64,000 bases of DNA from Grammothele lineata (taxonomy: Eukaryota; Basidiomycota; Agaricomycetes; Polyporales; Polyporaceae): the NCBI GenBank assembly GCA_002150815.3, contig NDFF03000373.1:40824-104823 (forward strand). The letters are read 5' to 3'. A program made the position numbers and the translations under genes. Under the pieces are notes generated by a model. That model was not told the DNA's origin. It ran no database searches and saw only the letters and a list, made by a program, of their open reading frames with translations. This document shows, piece after piece, positions 24,480-34,336 of this stretch (positions are counted from its first letter, which is position 1; each line of letters opens with the position of its first letter).

Positions 24480-26043
24480 ATGAATACTGTCTCCTTCCCC
24501 GACCATCCACGCCTACCACCGGAGATTTTCTTCTGCATCATAGACGCCCTCGGTAACGACGCGGACTCACACCATTTGAACTTTTATGGCTTGTTAGTGG
24601 CACACCGCGCTTTTAGCCGATGGGCCCTTGTTTGCAGTTCCTGGCGATTTCGAGCCCAGCTTTGGCTCTTCCGCAATGTCCGTATCGAATCCACCAGAGC
24701 TCTCGGAATGCTCTTCGCAGCCCTGAGCGCCAGACCCCTCCTATCCGCCTACATCCACCGGTTGTTTATTTCATTCAGATACGAGCCATGGAACATTCTC
24801 ATGCGCCTCCCGCGCTTGCTCCAAGCTCCTCTACCAGCCCTCAGCACCATTACCATCATTGTTGGCGGGACAGTCGCTGACAAGACACCGAGACAGAAGT
24901 ATCTGCCGCACTTCCCTCTCAACATCCGGGAGCTTGGCTTGTATCATAGGACTTTTTCATCAGTGAAGACACTATCAATCACTTATATAACCTTTGCAAG
25001 CTTCGCGGATTTTGCACGACTACTGAATTGTTTCGAATCCCTGGAAGACCTGAAGTGCCGCAGGTTTGGCTGGAATGTTCTTGGAGTCATCCCCGGATGC
25101 ATGACACGCAAAAAGAGGACTTTCCTGCCAAAACTACGGAAATTGAATGTATGTAAGCTGCCTCTCACGAGCTTTGCTAGCATTCTTTGAGCCCCGTTAC
25201 ACGTCGTCACACGTCGAATAGGTGGAACAGCTGGGAACACATGGGGTTAGCAGGCTACTTGCTGCGCTGCCTCCGGAGGGGCTCACAGAGATGGTCCTCA
25301 AATTACCGTGTACGAAATTACCACATGGTCCTGATGTCAACTTTGGTCAGTCAAGGGTTTTATCGTGTACGGTACACTCTTTGCTTATACATCAATCAGA
25401 CGATCCTGTGACAAGGAGGCCAGATGACCTCTTCCTCGATCCGTTTGTCTCTCTAGCCCATCTCTATGTGCGTCACTTGAGCTGTGGGGTGGGTTGGGAA
25501 GAAAAAAACATGCACACACTCCAGAAAGTGCTCAGCTCATGGAAGCCCCAGCTGTCATCGCGACATCTTCATTTAACCATTGAGGCTATGGGACATGTAC
25601 CGCCCACGAAGGCGGAATTTCTGGGCTTCATTGACCGAATAAGCAGGGTGACGGAGGAGAGCCTTTCTGGTATATTCTTCCCTACCTCCATGTATGGAAA
25701 TACCGATGTGACGACTCACAGGGGAGTGCTGCACAACCATCACAGTCACAATTAAGTGCCTCCCTAGGAACATGCAAGACCCGAAGGCATGGCAGCAATT
25801 TGTCGCTCAAGTACAAGCGCGCTTCGTGACGGCATCAAAAGAGGGACGACTGAAGGTCGAAGCGGGAAGTGAGTGGTCCTTGACCCCCTTGCCTTCAAAT
25901 GATCTGCGGTGCTTCATCTGATGGGAATGCATGGTTGGGAACCAGACTTTCTTTACCCAAGTCATCGATTCTACGGCGACGACGAAGATGACGGACAACA
26001 CAGAAATGCCGAAAGGGAGGAAGAGAGCGGAGCGACGTTATAG
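24480..26043 (+). CDS. F-box-like protein, paralogue 1
   Basis: Member of a locally expanded basidiomycete family starting with an F-box-like motif (RLPPEIFFCIIDALG, residues about 10-24) and ALVCSSWRFRAQLWLF, suggesting a substrate adaptor of an SCF ubiquitin ligase; target unknown. Five exons fit in phase: 24480-25148, 25222-25345, 25400-25669, 25722-25868, 25946-26043, giving 435 residues. Conserved blocks shared with paralogues: FASFADFARLLNCFE and VLGVIPGCMTRK (exon 1), THGVSRLLAALPP (exon 2), DDPVTRRPD (exon 3), AWQQFVAQVQARF (exon 4). The last exon encodes a short acidic tail. No classical C-terminal leucine-rich repeats or WD40 are evident. The last intron is the least certain. Confidence 0.85.
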
Positions 26044-26319
26044 GTTGGAATGGACATTGGATGACGGGCGTGAAAGTCAACTTGATGGATCAATACGGAT
26101 GATGATATCGATATAACTTCATACGAGGATTTAGTCACGAAGAGAATATCAACGGCAGTGGCGCAATTGTATCTATTGAGATGAATAAACGCATACTCGA
26201 AGGTATACGCATACGACATGACGCTTGAAGTACTTTACTACTTCTTGAATCTAGGCTTCATCGTCCGGGAGTACTCCTGGCTTAATGATTCTGTGAGCGC
26301 GCTTAGGCTGCACGGCTTG

Positions 26320-27938
26320 CTGATTCGCGCTTTGCGGATTCCAGACTCTTTACCCCACAAAAGCGTCTTGAGGTGCTCCATGCGTGGCTGTCGCAGTCAT
26401 TTAGTATTGGGCATTGGGTGCCTTAACGACAACAGCCTTGAATCCTGTGTTTAGATGTCAGCACTCGTTCAGCAAGGGTTCAGTTGCCAGTACGAAGGAG
26501 TGAATTCTCGTTCGTCGCAGCCACCGAGGAGATTTACATACCTCTCTACAAAGGTTGACGTAGCTCTTAACGACGAGGCAGCTATCTTTGTATGCAACAC
26601 TGACTGCAGTCAGTTTTGTAAACGCCAATGGAAGTAGTCGTTGAAATGAAGAAACGGGTGAGACACGAAGCGCACTCGAAGAAAAAGTTACATACGACTT
26701 GGTATGATAACGATCGAACACTGCCGCGCGGTGAACGCCCGAGAGGTACGTTTTCGCCTACGAGAGCCGAGGTGCCTTTGGTAAGCTCTTGAACCTATGA
26801 GAACATCTAGAGAGGTACGCGCCACAATCGGGGCGGTGGCAGCGGAGATTCCGTCCGTGCTCGTCCGTGGCTTTGGTCTTGTGCGGGGCCGTCGCGCCGT
26901 CCACTATAGGTGCGACGAGTGGAACCGACTTGTCCAAGCTCTCCTTCCGCGTCCTGCATTCATCTCTGATCGGTTCTTCACTCATATCTGTGCCAATCTA
27001 TCCCCGTGGCGTACAAAAGCAGAAGCAGCGTTTAAAGACGAAAGTTTCAGCTTCTCCGCCGTCGGCCGAATCGCTGCTGCCCCCTTTTCCGTCATGTGCG
27101 CCACGTTGTGCGAGTTGGAGACACCCCTGAGCGAAGTCTTTGCGCAAGCTTTCGCAGATGATCACTCGAACTCGTGAGCGTGTTTTCTGAGCTTCTTACA
27201 GAGCGACGCGGCGTTGACAGCATAGGCGGAAGTAGCGACGAACACGCCGAACTTGCTCAAGGGTATACGAGGTAGTATTCTTGTGTATTCCAAGTTCCAC
27301 CGTTTGTGAGGTTGTCAGGGCCGTTGATTGTGCGTGCCAGACGTCTCAGATCCGTCTTGTGCTTGACTAGGTCTCGGGAGTGCAAGAGAGAAGGGCAGAA
27401 AGGCATCATAAATGCGCACCTGAGAGGCATACCAAGCTACTCCATATCATCTACTACAGACTTCGCCCGAAGCTAAGCGATGCCTGCGAGCTTGTCAGCG
27501 TCATCGGCGCTGAAAGTCGCCGTGATCAGGACGTCAAATTAGTGGGCTTGAGGCGTGGTCTGGAAGAGGACCCCGCACGCTGCCACGCAGGATACGGCAC
27601 TTATATACCACGCGTATGGTCTCTATCTCTGGTTGCGCGCTTTTGCGAAGGAGTTTGTGAGGACCGCGATAAGTGCAACAGGCGACGAGGGAAGAGGACG
27701 AACGCACTCAGGCTGCGTGAAGGGCTACACGGCCAAGAGGGGTAGCGCGCGTGCACGCGACGGCCGGCAAGTGGGAGACCGTTCCCTACCAGGTGTGCGT
27801 GGCTCTTGTGATCACATTCTTTTGCTCGGTTAAGGGGAGCAGATAGTATTCACTGGCAGAGCATGCACTTGAGGAGGCAGCTGTCGGAAGTCGGGCCGGG
27901 ACGGGTGTGAGTCAGTGGGGTGCTAGCCAAGCAGAAGG
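26320..27938 (-). pseudogene. Decayed DPP3 copy 1 (5' half)
   Basis: Collinear with the intact DPP3 at 18.43-20.1 kb but with no usable frame. Shared words include gcgtcttgaggtgctc (26363-26378 against 18474-18489), tttagatgtcagcactcg at about 26453 against an intron-edge word at 18565, gctctccttccgc at about 26940 against 19121, cttctccgccg at about 27052 against 19247, and gctgaaagtcgc (27509-27520 against 19708-19719). Spacing between the outer anchors is 1146 bases against 1234. Exon and intron parts are both present, so it arose by DNA duplication rather than by retrotransposition. The catalytic 3' half is absent. The retrotransposon at 27939 lies at its 5' flank. Confidence 0.82.
27934..27938. 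repeat. 5-bp target-site duplication, left copy
   Basis: gaagg directly before the left LTR; the same five bases follow the right LTR at 32421-32425, as expected for integrase-mediated insertion of a Ty3/gypsy element. Confidence 0.9.
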
Positions 27939-28176
27939 TGTAATCTCGGTAGATTACATCATCCGTTTGCTCCTGTTTGTTCCTGTTTTGACATCACCTC
28001 GCCGCGCCCGTAAATACTTCCGCGGCCCTGCTCTAAGATCCCCCACCTTTTACCCGGGATCTTAACGAGCAGGTACGAGGCACATAGCTACGTTCACACA
28101 TGTACTTACACCTTTTACCCGGGATCTTAACGAGCAGAGCTCGTTCCAGTTTCTCTCCGCAGTGTGCCCTCTTACA
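27939..28176 (+). repeat. Left LTR
   Basis: 238 bp. It opens with a perfect 8-bp inverted repeat TGTAATCT-CGGT-AGATTACA (27939-27958), holds a 9-bp inverted repeat TAAGATCCC/GGGATCTTA (28034-28042 and 28056-28064), and contains the same 29-bp sequence twice (28044-28072 and 28109-28137). Differs from the right LTR only at 27965 (G against A) and 28095 (C against T). Confidence 0.95.
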
Positions 28177-28580
28177 CTTTTTTTGAAACTGCGCACCAGC
28201 TCTGGGACCGCCACCCGACGCGTCGGCTAAGCGGATCGCCTACCCCTTTCGTACCGTCGAGCAAGCTGTCACCCCCACCGAGGATTACCCGGAGGATCAC
28301 GCGGGACTGCCTACTCCCCTTCCCATTCGCCTCCCTCGACGACTCCGAACTCCTCGGTTTCCTCGGAATCGACGCCGTGCTCAGTGAGTACGACTTCCTC
28401 GACGACCTCTCAGATCTCTCCGATCTCGTCAACACCGAGGAACGCTCTGCGCCGTCCCTACCGTCCTCCGTGCCGTCCCTACCGCTCTCGCCTCTACGTC
28501 TACCCCCACGCCCGTCGTCTTCGTCGTCCTCGTCCTCCTCCTCCTCTGTCTCTTCCCGCCCACGCGCATATAGTCACGTG

Positions 28581-29435
28581 ATGCCTGCTCCCTCCGTTCC
28601 CGCCACCGTCACCACCCACGGCAAGGCCCCGCCATCCCTCGGCGACGGCCGCATCACGCCGCAGGTGCTCAACACGTGGGAACACGCGTGCCGCGTGCAC
28701 TTCAAAAGGCAGAACACGGACGACGACGATAAGGCCCGCGTCGCCTCCCAAGGGTTCGAACACGCCCTCTTGCGCGACTGGTACCTTCTCGACGAAGACC
28801 GCTACGACGCCATGACATTCGACGCGCTCCTCGGCGCCATTCGCGACCGCTTCCTCCCCGCGAACTGGGCGCCGAACATCCGCGCTCAGATCTACGCGCT
28901 GAAACAACAGCCGGACCAAACATTCGACGACTTCGTTCACGACGTCGAGATCCTCAACGCGCAGCTCCGTGGCACCAAGTCTCGCCTTACCGACGACGGC
29001 CTCCGCGCGGTCATCTCCGCCAATGTCGACGACCACCTGCGCTACCACTGCGACAGTGTCGAGGTCACCGGCATCACGTCGCTCGCCGATTGGAAGGCCT
29101 CCGTCGCCGCCGCCGACGTGCAACGCCACCAGCTCCGCGCGATGGTCCGCGCTGTGTCCCGCCCCAAGGTCACCGTATCCGCATCCAAGCCGGCCAGCTC
29201 CTCCTCCACCCAACCGGGAGCCGGCTCCAAAAACCCCTTGCCGAAGCTCACGAGCGACGAGCGCAAGCTGCTCGACGAACACAGCGGCTGCTTCAAATGC
29301 CGCCGGTTCTACGCCGGTCACCAGTCGGGGACTTGCCCCAACGGCTACCCGTCCCCGACATGCACCCTCTGCCCAAGATCCGCGACATCCTCGCGGACTG
29401 CGCTAAAGGGAAGATCTGGGGAAAGATCGACATGA
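28581..29435 (+). CDS. Retrotransposon Gag (C-terminus lost by deletion)
   Basis: Capsid-type polyprotein of the LTR element. First in-frame ATG at 28581 (MPAPSVPATV). The body resembles fungal retrotransposon gag proteins: KARVASQGFEHALLRDW and RDRFLPANW, then a zinc-knuckle-like end CFKCRRFYAGHQSGTC at about 29290-29335 with spacing C-x2-C-x6-H-x4-C rather than the usual CX2CX4HX4C. After about residue 260 the frame crosses the deletion junction at about 29350 and runs out of frame over reverse transcriptase, so the last 25 or so residues are not genuine. The same frame is open upstream into the LTR without an ATG, with a Ser-rich tract. Confidence 0.85.
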   Translation: MPAPSVPATVTTHGKAPPSLGDGRITPQVLNTWEHACRVHFKRQNTDDDDKARVASQGFEHALLRDWYLLDEDRYDAMTFDALLGAIRDRFLPANWAPNIRAQIYALKQQPDQTFDDFVHDVEILNAQLRGTKSRLTDDGLRAVISANVDDHLRYHCDSVEVTGITSLADWKASVAAADVQRHQLRAMVRAVSRPKVTVSASKPASSSSTQPGAGSKNPLPKLTSDERKLLDEHSGCFKCRRFYAGHQSGTCPNGYPSPTCTLCPRSATSSRTALKGRSGERST

Positions 29436-32047
29436 CTAACTCGTTCTTCCAGACGCGTGTCCACCCCGACCATGTCAAATACACCGCTGTCACCACGCCT
29501 TTTGGCCTGTACGAGTGGACGGTCATGCCGCAAGGATGCCGCAACGCCCCCGCCACCCACCAACGTCGCATGTTCGCCGCCCTCCGCCCGTACATTGGTT
29601 CCATCTGCCATGTATACCTGGACGATATCATCATCTGGTCCCAAGACCTCGACGAACATCGCCGCAACGTTGCGACCGTCTTATCCGCCCTCCGCACCGC
29701 TCGTCTCTTCTGCTCCGACAAGAAGACTCACCTTTTCTGCTCGGAAATCGATTTCCTCGGACATCACATCTCGGCCGCTGGCGTCTCTCCCGACCTGAAG
29801 AAAGTCGAGAAGATCCTCCAGTGGCCCCGGCCTCGGACGTCCGCGCATGTCCGCGCGTTCCTGGGTCTTGTCCGCTACGTCGCCGATTTCCTTCCAAAAC
29901 TTGCTGAGTACACGGCAGTGCTGACACCGCTCACGACGAAGGACGCCGACAAAGTGTTTCCTCCCTGGTCAGAGGAACACGAGTCAGCGTTCGCGGCGAT
30001 TAAGCGTCTCGTCACCAGCAGCGACTGCCTCACGGTCATCGACCACGACGATCTCGAGCGCAATCAGATCTTCGTCTCCTGCGACGCGAGCGACAAACGC
30101 ACCGGCGCGATGCTCTCTTTCGGCCCGTCCCTCGAGACCGCTCGCCCCGTCGCCTTCGACTCGACGCAGCTGAAGGCCGCCGAACTTAATTATCCCGTCC
30201 ACGAGAAGGAGCTCCTCGCCATCGTCCGAGCCCTTAAGAAATGGCGCGTGGAACTGCTTGGCGTGCCCTTTGTCGTCTACACTGATCATCGCACACTGGA
30301 GAACTTCCACACACAGCGTGATCTCTCTCGCCGGCAGGCTCGATGGCAAGAGTTCCTGTCCCAGTACGACTTCGTCATCCGCTACATCAAGGGCGAGAAC
30401 AACGTCGCCGCCGATGTTCTCTCTCGCGCCCCGGACGACCTTGATCTCATCGACCCTGCGACCTGCGCTGCCGTCTCCGACCTCCGTCTCGCTACCCGCT
30501 CGCTCTCGTCCGCTTGGCCTGAACCTCCGCCCGTGGCTGCTGTCGGCTCCCTCCGCGTCTCTACTGACCCCGCTTGGCTTGACTCCATCCGCTCGGGCTA
30601 TGCTAAAGACAAGTACTGCGCCAAGCTACGCGAGATGACAGGCACTCTGGGCGTGCGCGAGAACAACGGTCTACTCTATGTCGGCGACCGACTTGTCATT
30701 CCGCGATCACCTGATCTTCGAGAAGGGCTCTTCCGCTGTGCTCACGACGCTCTGGGACACTTCGGCTTCGATAAGTCTTATGCTGCTCTGCGGAGCGCCT
30801 ACTACTGGCCCAACATGCGCACGGAGCTCGCCGACATGTATATCCCCAGTTGCGACGAATGTCAGCGGAACAAGTCTTCCAACCGTAAGCCGCCCGGTCC
30901 CCTCCACCCTCTACCGGTGCCCCGCGCTCGCGGCGATTGCGTCGCTATTGACTTCATCGGCGCCCTACCTGACGACGAGGGGCGGAACTGCATAGCTACC
31001 CTGACCGACCGCCTCGGCGCCGACATTCGTCTCGTCCCTACCCGTACGGACATCTGCGCTGAGGATTTCGCCGTTCAGTTCTTCGACCACTGGTACTGCG
31101 AGAACGGCTTACCACTAGAGATCGTCTCTGACCGCGATAAGCTCTTCGTCTCTGCCTTCTGGAAAGCCCTCCACAAGCTCACCGGCGTGAAGCTGAAGAT
31201 GTCCACTGCCTTCCGCCCCCAGACAGATGGCTCGTCAGAACGAACCAACCGCACGGTCGTCCAAGCTATTCGCTACCACGTCGCGCGCAACCAGAAGGGT
31301 TGGGTACGGGCTCTTCCACGCGTCCGCTTTGCGATCATGAACACCGTCAACGCTTCCACCGGCTTTTCGCCCTTCCAGCTCCACATCGGCCGCTCTCCCC
31401 GCCTCATCCCTCCCCTCTTTGACGACACCATCGTCGACAATGAGGAAGCGTTCCCCTTGGACGGCGAAGCCGCAGCACGCATTGTCGAACAGATCGACAC
31501 AGACGTCATGGAAGCACAAGACAATTTACACTACGCGAAACTCGCGCAGGCTCAGGCCGCTAACCGCGCTCGTGGGCCGGAGCCCGATTTCGCTGAAGGG
31601 GATCTTGTCCTCCTCTCCACATTCCACCGCCGACGCGAGTACATGCAACGCGGGAGCAACCGCGTCGCGAAATTCATGGTTCGGTACGACGGTCCCTACA
31701 AAATCCTCCGCGCGCACCCCGAATCCTCCGTCTACACCCTTGACTTACCTTCCTCCATGAACATCTTCCCTACGTTCCACGCGTCACTCCTTAAACCCTA
31801 CCACGCTAACGACGATGACCTCTTCCCCTCCCGCGCGCAACCACCACCCGGTCCGATTGTCACGAAAGATGGCGTTGGGAATTTCGAAGTCGACCACATC
31901 GTAGACCACCGCCGCCGCGGACGCGGCTTCCAATTCCTCGTCCGCTGGCGCGGCTACGGCGCGTCCTCCGACCGCTGGCTCGCCGGCTCCGAGGTGAAGG
32001 GGCTCCCAGCGTATGACCAGTACGTCTCGGAGAACCCCCTCACCTAA
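29355..32047 (+). pseudogene. Retrotransposon Pol: truncated reverse transcriptase, RNase H, integrase, chromodomain
   Basis: Open from about 29355 to the TAA at 32045-32047 in a different frame from gag. It begins inside reverse transcriptase at DMHPLPKIRDILADC; the protease and RT fingers are absent. Then come the RT active site YLDDIII (about 29617), RNase H (VSCDASDKRTGAM, YTDHRTLENF), the integrase zinc-binding HHCC (HDALGHFGFDK to CDECQ), the DDE core with acidic residues in VAIDFIG, VSDRD and SSERTNR, and a C-terminal chromodomain (EVDHIVDHRRRG, FLVRWRGYG) that in this group targets insertion to marked chromatin. No stop breaks the remaining ~890 codons. Expression would need an external start, so I call it defective. 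Confidence 0.92.
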
Positions 32048-32182
32048 CTGGCGTGCGTCGCGCGCTCCTTCCCGTACGGCCTTTGACTCCCATGGACTCT
32101 TTACGTTACTTAACGCACACCACTTACTTTACTCTACTCCCTCTTCCGCCACCCCCACTCATTCTTTCAGAGGCGGTGAGAG

Positions 32183-32420
32183 TGTAATCTCGGTAGATTA
32201 CATCATCCATTTGCTCCTGTTTGTTCCTGTTTTGACATCACCTCGCCGCGCCCGTAAATACTTCCGCGGCCCTGCTCTAAGATCCCCCACCTTTTACCCG
32301 GGATCTTAACGAGCAGGTACGAGGCACATAGCTACGTTTACACATGTACTTACACCTTTTACCCGGGATCTTAACGAGCAGAGCTCGTTCCAGTTTCTCT
32401 CCGCAGTGTGCCCTCTTACA
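32183..32420 (+). repeat. Right LTR
   Basis: 238 bp, 236 identical to the left LTR; the two differences (32209 and 32339) are transitions. Preceded by the purine-rich run aggcggtgagag at 32171-32182. Confidence 0.95.
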
Positions 32421-32425
32421 GAAGG
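32421..32425. repeat. 5-bp target-site duplication, right copy
   Basis: gaagg, identical to 27934-27938. Confidence 0.9.
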
Positions 32426-32754
32426 TCACTCTTTGATAAAAATGGACGGCGGCCACTGTCTAGACGGAATGGAACACTGTGACGGAGAGAATTGGGTGAG
32501 AAGAACAGGGATGAGGCGGCGTTGAAATTTCAAGTTGAGCCTTGAGGCGGGGAGTCGGGCCGGGAACGGGACACGAGGCGCCCATATCTGATCGTCAGCT
32601 CCCCTGAAGTGTCAGTCACGAAAGTGCGTCCGGCGTACACGCTTTCCCGATTGATGCCTTCCCGGCCGCAGCTCGCTCGTCGACGCCCAAATCCCTCAGA
32701 CTCGGTACGGCTCCTCCGCCCTCAGTTCACAAGCTCGGGCTAGGGCCTAACACG
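32426..32754 (+). promoter_or_regulatory. Upstream region of F-box-like paralogue 2
   Basis: No gene. It resembles the corresponding region of paralogue 3: for example cacgaggcgcccatatctga at about 32571 against a close relative at about 37137. It contains what was probably the shared intergenic region of a divergent DPP3/F-box pair before the retrotransposon inserted at its left side. Confidence 0.5.
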
Positions 32755-34336
32755 ATGGACACCTTTCCTCCTCACTCCTCTCGCTTGCCCCTTGAACTCT
32801 GTCTCGGCATAATTGAGTCCCTCGGCAGAGATAGTCGGCCCAGCGGTTGGCTATCGATTGACCGTCGTGCATATATCGCCCTCTCCCAATGTGCTCTCGT
32901 CTGCCACGCTTGGCTCCCCACAGCTCAATTTTGGCTCTTTCGGAGCGTCCATCTCATCTCCCCGAGAGCCGTAGATTACCTTGTGGCCACCCTCAAGGAC
33001 AAACCCTCCTTGGCAGCTTACATTAACCATTTTCACTTTTCCGGGGGGAATGATCATCTTCTGAGCCGCTATAATACAGTCAGGGGAAGCAGATACCGGC
33101 CATACAATGTCCTCATGCGTATTCCGCGCCTTCTCCAAGGTCCCTTTCCTGCCCTTCGCGTCCTCTCCATTGGTAGATGGTTCTACGCAGATAATTCAAG
33201 AGAAATTATGAATAAACAGGTCCTACCTCATTTCCCCCTTAGCGGACGTGAACTTGGCATATATCGCAAGATATTCACATCAATATCCACGCTATACATC
33301 CACGAAGTGAATTACGCGAGCTTCGCCGATTTTGCCAAGTTGTTAAACTGTTTCGAGGCGCTGGAGGAGCTTCTATGTAGATCCGTCACCTGGGACGTGC
33401 TTGGAGTCATCCCCGGGTGCATGACGCAAAGCCATAGGCGGTTCCTTCCCAAGCTACGTAGATTGGAGGTACGTGAACTACAATCTACTTGACTAACCCG
33501 TATTACTATTCTTCGTGCCTACTGACACTCCAAGCAGGTGGAGAAGGTCAGCGCACATGGGATCGATAGATTGATTGCGTCGCTGCCTCCGAACATGCTC
33601 TCCCATCTGGTACTCCAATGCCCTGTCAGTGTAACATCGAAGTCTGAAGTCAAAGGTAAGCCAAAGCCGTCAGTGTATACAATGTATTCGCTATTGAATC
33701 TTGATACATCGGTCAGAAGATCCTGTCACGAGAAAGGCGAATACTATTTCTCTCGAGTCACTTCCAGCTCTGTCCCATGTCGAAATCAGGAATATAGGGG
33801 ATAGGATAAATCGGGAAGGAGAAGATGTGCGCACACTCCGTGCTGCACTGCACTCGTGGCAGCCTAAGCTCTCGTCACGATATCTTCATCTACATGTTCA
33901 CGCAGAGTCCTACTACCGCACAAAGGCGGCGTTTCTCGCCTTTCTAGACGAGATCGGCCAGGCTGTGGAGGAGAGCTGTGCTGGTTCGTCCTCACGTCGC
34001 TTCCGAACCCGGAACTATTTACTGACGTGTTGATGTTGATGTTATCACTCAAAGGTCTGCGAAATACCACAGTGATAATTGAACTGGGCGGATTTCCGAA
34101 AGAGATTGCAGAGTATCCGAAGGCATGGCAGCAATTTGCTACTGAACTGCAAGCACGCTTCCCAACACTGTCACTGGAAGGACGGCTTGAGATTGTAGTT
34201 GGTGAGTACCTCCTTATCGTACCCTTGTTCCTACCCATCCAGCGGAATTTCGTCATTGTAGAGGGCACAGTCGTGCTGACACTTGTTGCGGGGACATGCA
34301 GGCCATGGTTTGTATTCATTAGGCTGGAGATCATAA
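32755..34336 (+). CDS. F-box-like protein, paralogue 2
   Basis: Same family and five-exon plan as the gene at 24480: 32755-33468, 33538-33655, 33717-33983, 34055-34201, 34302-34336, in phase, 426 residues. Starts MDTFPPHSSRLPLELCLG with the F-box-like LPLELCLGIIESLG at residues about 9-22; further blocks FASFADFAKLLNCFEALEEL, VLGVIPGCMTQ, EDPVTRKANTISLE, GQAVEESCAG. Probable SCF adaptor, target unknown. The final exon is only 35 bases, shorter than in the other copies, and is the least certain part. No disabling change found. Confidence 0.85.

Larger units (their letters stand above)
27939..32420 (+). mobile_element. Ty3/gypsy chromovirus-type LTR retrotransposon, internally deleted
   Basis: 4482-bp element with 238-bp LTRs (27939-28176 and 32183-32420), TG...CA ends, and a 5-bp gaagg target duplication. 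Gene order is gag, reverse transcriptase, RNase H, integrase, chromodomain, which places it in the chromodomain-bearing Ty3/gypsy group common in fungi. A purine run (32169-32182) precedes the right LTR as polypurine tract. No standard TGG tRNA primer site abuts the left LTR. The protease and the N-terminal part of reverse transcriptase are missing, so the copy cannot be autonomous. LTRs differ at two sites only, so insertion is recent. Confidence 0.95.

Noticed and set aside
28164..28580. N-terminal extension of Gag into the LTR
   Set aside because: The frame is open but has no ATG before 28581; counted as leader.
28500..29321. 273-codon minus-strand frame
   Set aside because: Antisense of gag; no independent support.
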